This document shows, in pieces, positions 7,093-7,464 of a DNA stretch of 7,464 bases. How positions within the stretch are numbered: the first letter of the stretch is position 1; each line of letters opens with the position of its first letter. The position numbers and the translations under genes were made by a program. The notes below the pieces were generated by a model. It did no database searches, was not told the DNA's origin, and worked only from the letters and a program-made list of their open reading frames with translations. Origin of the DNA: Candidatus Altimarinota bacterium (GTDB lineage: Bacteria; Patescibacteriota; Gracilibacteria; RBG-16-42-10); assembly GCA_017984655.1 (NCBI GenBank), contig JAGNZB010000058.1, positions 1 through 7,464 on the forward strand, written 5' to 3'.

Positions 7093-7127
7093 AATTGGTA
7101 ATTAGGAATTAGTAATGAGGAATTGAG
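7093..7127. repeat. Heptamer tandem array, AATTRGG-like x5
   Basis: Five 7-bp units start at 7093, 7100, 7107, 7114 and 7121: AATTGGT, AATTAGG, AATTAGT, AATGAGG, AATTGAG. The unit length and AATT core are shared with the array at 6957-6987, while the last three bases differ. It lies between the two inverted 41-bp copies. Confidence 0.75.
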
Positions 7128-7164
7128 ACCACTTACACGGAGCCAAACGCCATCAGGTTTTCCG

Positions 7165-7194
7165 GTCACCTTCACCTTTACTTTCACATTTATA
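7165..7194 (+). repeat. Hexamer array 1, TTYACY-like
   Basis: Five units in phase from 7165 read GTCACC, TTCACC, TTTACT, TTCACA and TTTATA, close to TTYACY. The same motif recurs at 7320-7349 and, inverted, at 7373-7408. Confidence 0.65.
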
Positions 7195-7202
7195 GTCCCT
7201 CC

Positions 7203-7232
7203 CTCATCCTCATCCCTATTCTTATCCTTCTC
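7203..7232 (+). repeat. Hexamer array 2, CTCATC-like polypyrimidine tract
   Basis: Five 6-bp units from 7203 read CTCATC, CTCATC, CCTATT, CTTATC and CTTCTC. They sit in a strongly pyrimidine-rich tract (7197-7243). The motif differs from the TTYACY arrays but keeps the 6-bp period and strand bias. Confidence 0.55.
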
Positions 7233-7244
7233 TCCTGCCCTTCC

Positions 7245-7285
7245 GTCATCCTGAACCGCGTGAAGGATCCTGCCGAGTATCTCGG
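7245..7285 (+). repeat. 41-bp dispersed repeat, copy B
   Basis: This copy starts GTCATCCTGA, has 8 variable bases (ACCGCGTG against GCATTGCG in copy A), then the identical AAGGATCCTGCCGAGTATC block and TCGG. CCGAG-TAT-CTCGG (7273-7285) forms a perfect five-pair hairpin. Copies A and B are inverted with 173 bp between them. Confidence 0.85.
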
Positions 7286-7319
7286 TTCCCACTTTCTTCA
7301 AACGACACACACAGTTCAG

Positions 7320-7349
7320 TTCACCTTTACCTTTACTTTCACCTTCACC
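7320..7349 (+). repeat. Hexamer array 3, TTYACY x5
   Basis: Five exact-phase units from 7320 read TTCACC, TTTACC, TTTACT, TTCACC and TTCACC, followed by an imperfect TTTCAT. All five fit TTYACY. The array faces the inverted array at 7373-7408 across a 23-bp spacer. Confidence 0.8.
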
Positions 7350-7372
7350 TTTCATGAGCGCAGCAGTTCGGA

Positions 7373-7408
7373 AAGAAACGTAAAAGGAAAAGTAAACGTG
7401 AAGGTAAA
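7373..7408 (-). repeat. Hexamer array 4, inverted TTYACN-like x6
   Basis: Read on the minus strand from 7408 the units are TTTACC, TTCACG, TTTACT, TTTCCT, TTTACG and TTTCTT. Paired in register with array 3, about 22 of 30 bases are complementary, so the two could fold into a long imperfect hairpin. Confidence 0.7.
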
Positions 7409-7417
7409 AGGGGCTCA

Positions 7418-7463
7418 TTGCAATACCAGCTAGTTTCGCTATGATAGTCTCAAAGCGATTGAG
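7418..7463 (+). promoter_or_regulatory. Promoter candidate reading off the right edge, with downstream inverted repeat
   Basis: TTGCAA (7418-7423, four of six matches), a 16-bp spacer and TATGAT (7440-7445, five of six) form a sigma-70-like promoter. CTCAA-AGCGA-TTGAG (7449-7463), a perfect 5-bp inverted repeat, follows 3 bp later, where transcription would begin. It could be an operator or a 5'-end hairpin for a gene outside the window. Confidence 0.5.
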
Positions 7464-7464
7464 C

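Larger units (their letters stand above)
6934..7417. other. Gene-free repeat island
   Basis: No convincing gene occurs here on either strand. The only long frame, on the minus strand at 7062-7418, translates the repeats into low-complexity Lys/Gly/Glu and Lys/Val alternations and has no family features. The stretch is a mosaic of two heptamer arrays, four hexamer arrays and two inverted 41-bp repeats, listed separately. Between them I see only short unassigned spacers. Confidence 0.7.

Noticed and set aside
7031..7285. Insertion sequence
   Set aside because: The inverted repeats enclose only 173 bp, with no transposase frame and no target-site duplication; at most a non-autonomous element.
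6957..7408. CRISPR array
   Set aside because: The repeats are 6, 7 or 41 bp with no regular 25-45 bp spacers, and no cas gene is present.
7062..7418. Minus-strand open frame of 118 codons
   Set aside because: It is built from the hexamer arrays and a 41-bp repeat, giving low-complexity Lys/Gly/Glu and Lys/Val alternations, with no upstream signals or family features.
1..7464. Recoded TGA (glycine code, as in some CPR lineages)
   Set aside because: No gene needs an in-frame TGA to be read through, and glycine uses normal GGN codons. The absence of TGA stops in only six genes is weak evidence.

Overview
The window reads as a bacterial chromosome fragment of roughly balanced base composition. 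It holds six complete protein genes, one gene cut by the left edge, and about 500 bp of repeat-rich, gene-free DNA near the right edge. I see no rRNA, tRNA, CRISPR array, transposase or integrase. None of the seven starts has a recognisable Shine-Dalgarno sequence; their leaders are A/T-rich. That, the TPM-domain/LemA gene pair, the orphan secreted or membrane proteins and the intergenic short-repeat cluster suggest an uncultivated lineage such as Patescibacteria (CPR). This placement is inference and no marker gene confirms it. Stop codons used are TAA (five) and TAG (one), with ordinary GGN glycine codons, so nothing points to a recoded TGA.

Layout. Positions 1-951 (minus): APH-fold phosphotransferase, C-terminus off the left edge. 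Positions 952-1077: divergent intergenic region with a GAAA-tetraloop hairpin. Positions 1078-2630 (plus): two-gene operon of an exported, membrane-anchored TPM-domain protein with a Ser/Gly tail, then a LemA-family protein. It ends at an A-stem-T terminator that also works in reverse for the next gene. Positions 2709-3146 (minus): small exported four-cysteine protein of unknown function. Positions 3290-4144 (plus): divergently transcribed single-pass coiled-coil protein with six cysteines in its C-terminal part, also unknown. Positions 6894-4260 (minus): ABC exporter half-transporter followed 7 bp later by an alpha/beta serine hydrolase, probably one transcript. Positions 6934-7417: no gene. 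Positions 7418-7463: a plus-strand promoter candidate for a gene beyond the right edge.

The genes do not form one obvious pathway. TPM/LemA is a familiar cell-envelope pair. The exporter/hydrolase pair could handle a shared substrate, but nothing identifies it. The two orphan proteins share a 143-bp divergent control region. The least ordinary part is the right-hand intergenic cluster: two arrays of AATT-core heptamers, four arrays of pyrimidine-rich hexamers, and two inverted 41-bp repeats that each carry a small hairpin. It resembles a non-coding repeat island or a MITE-like element.
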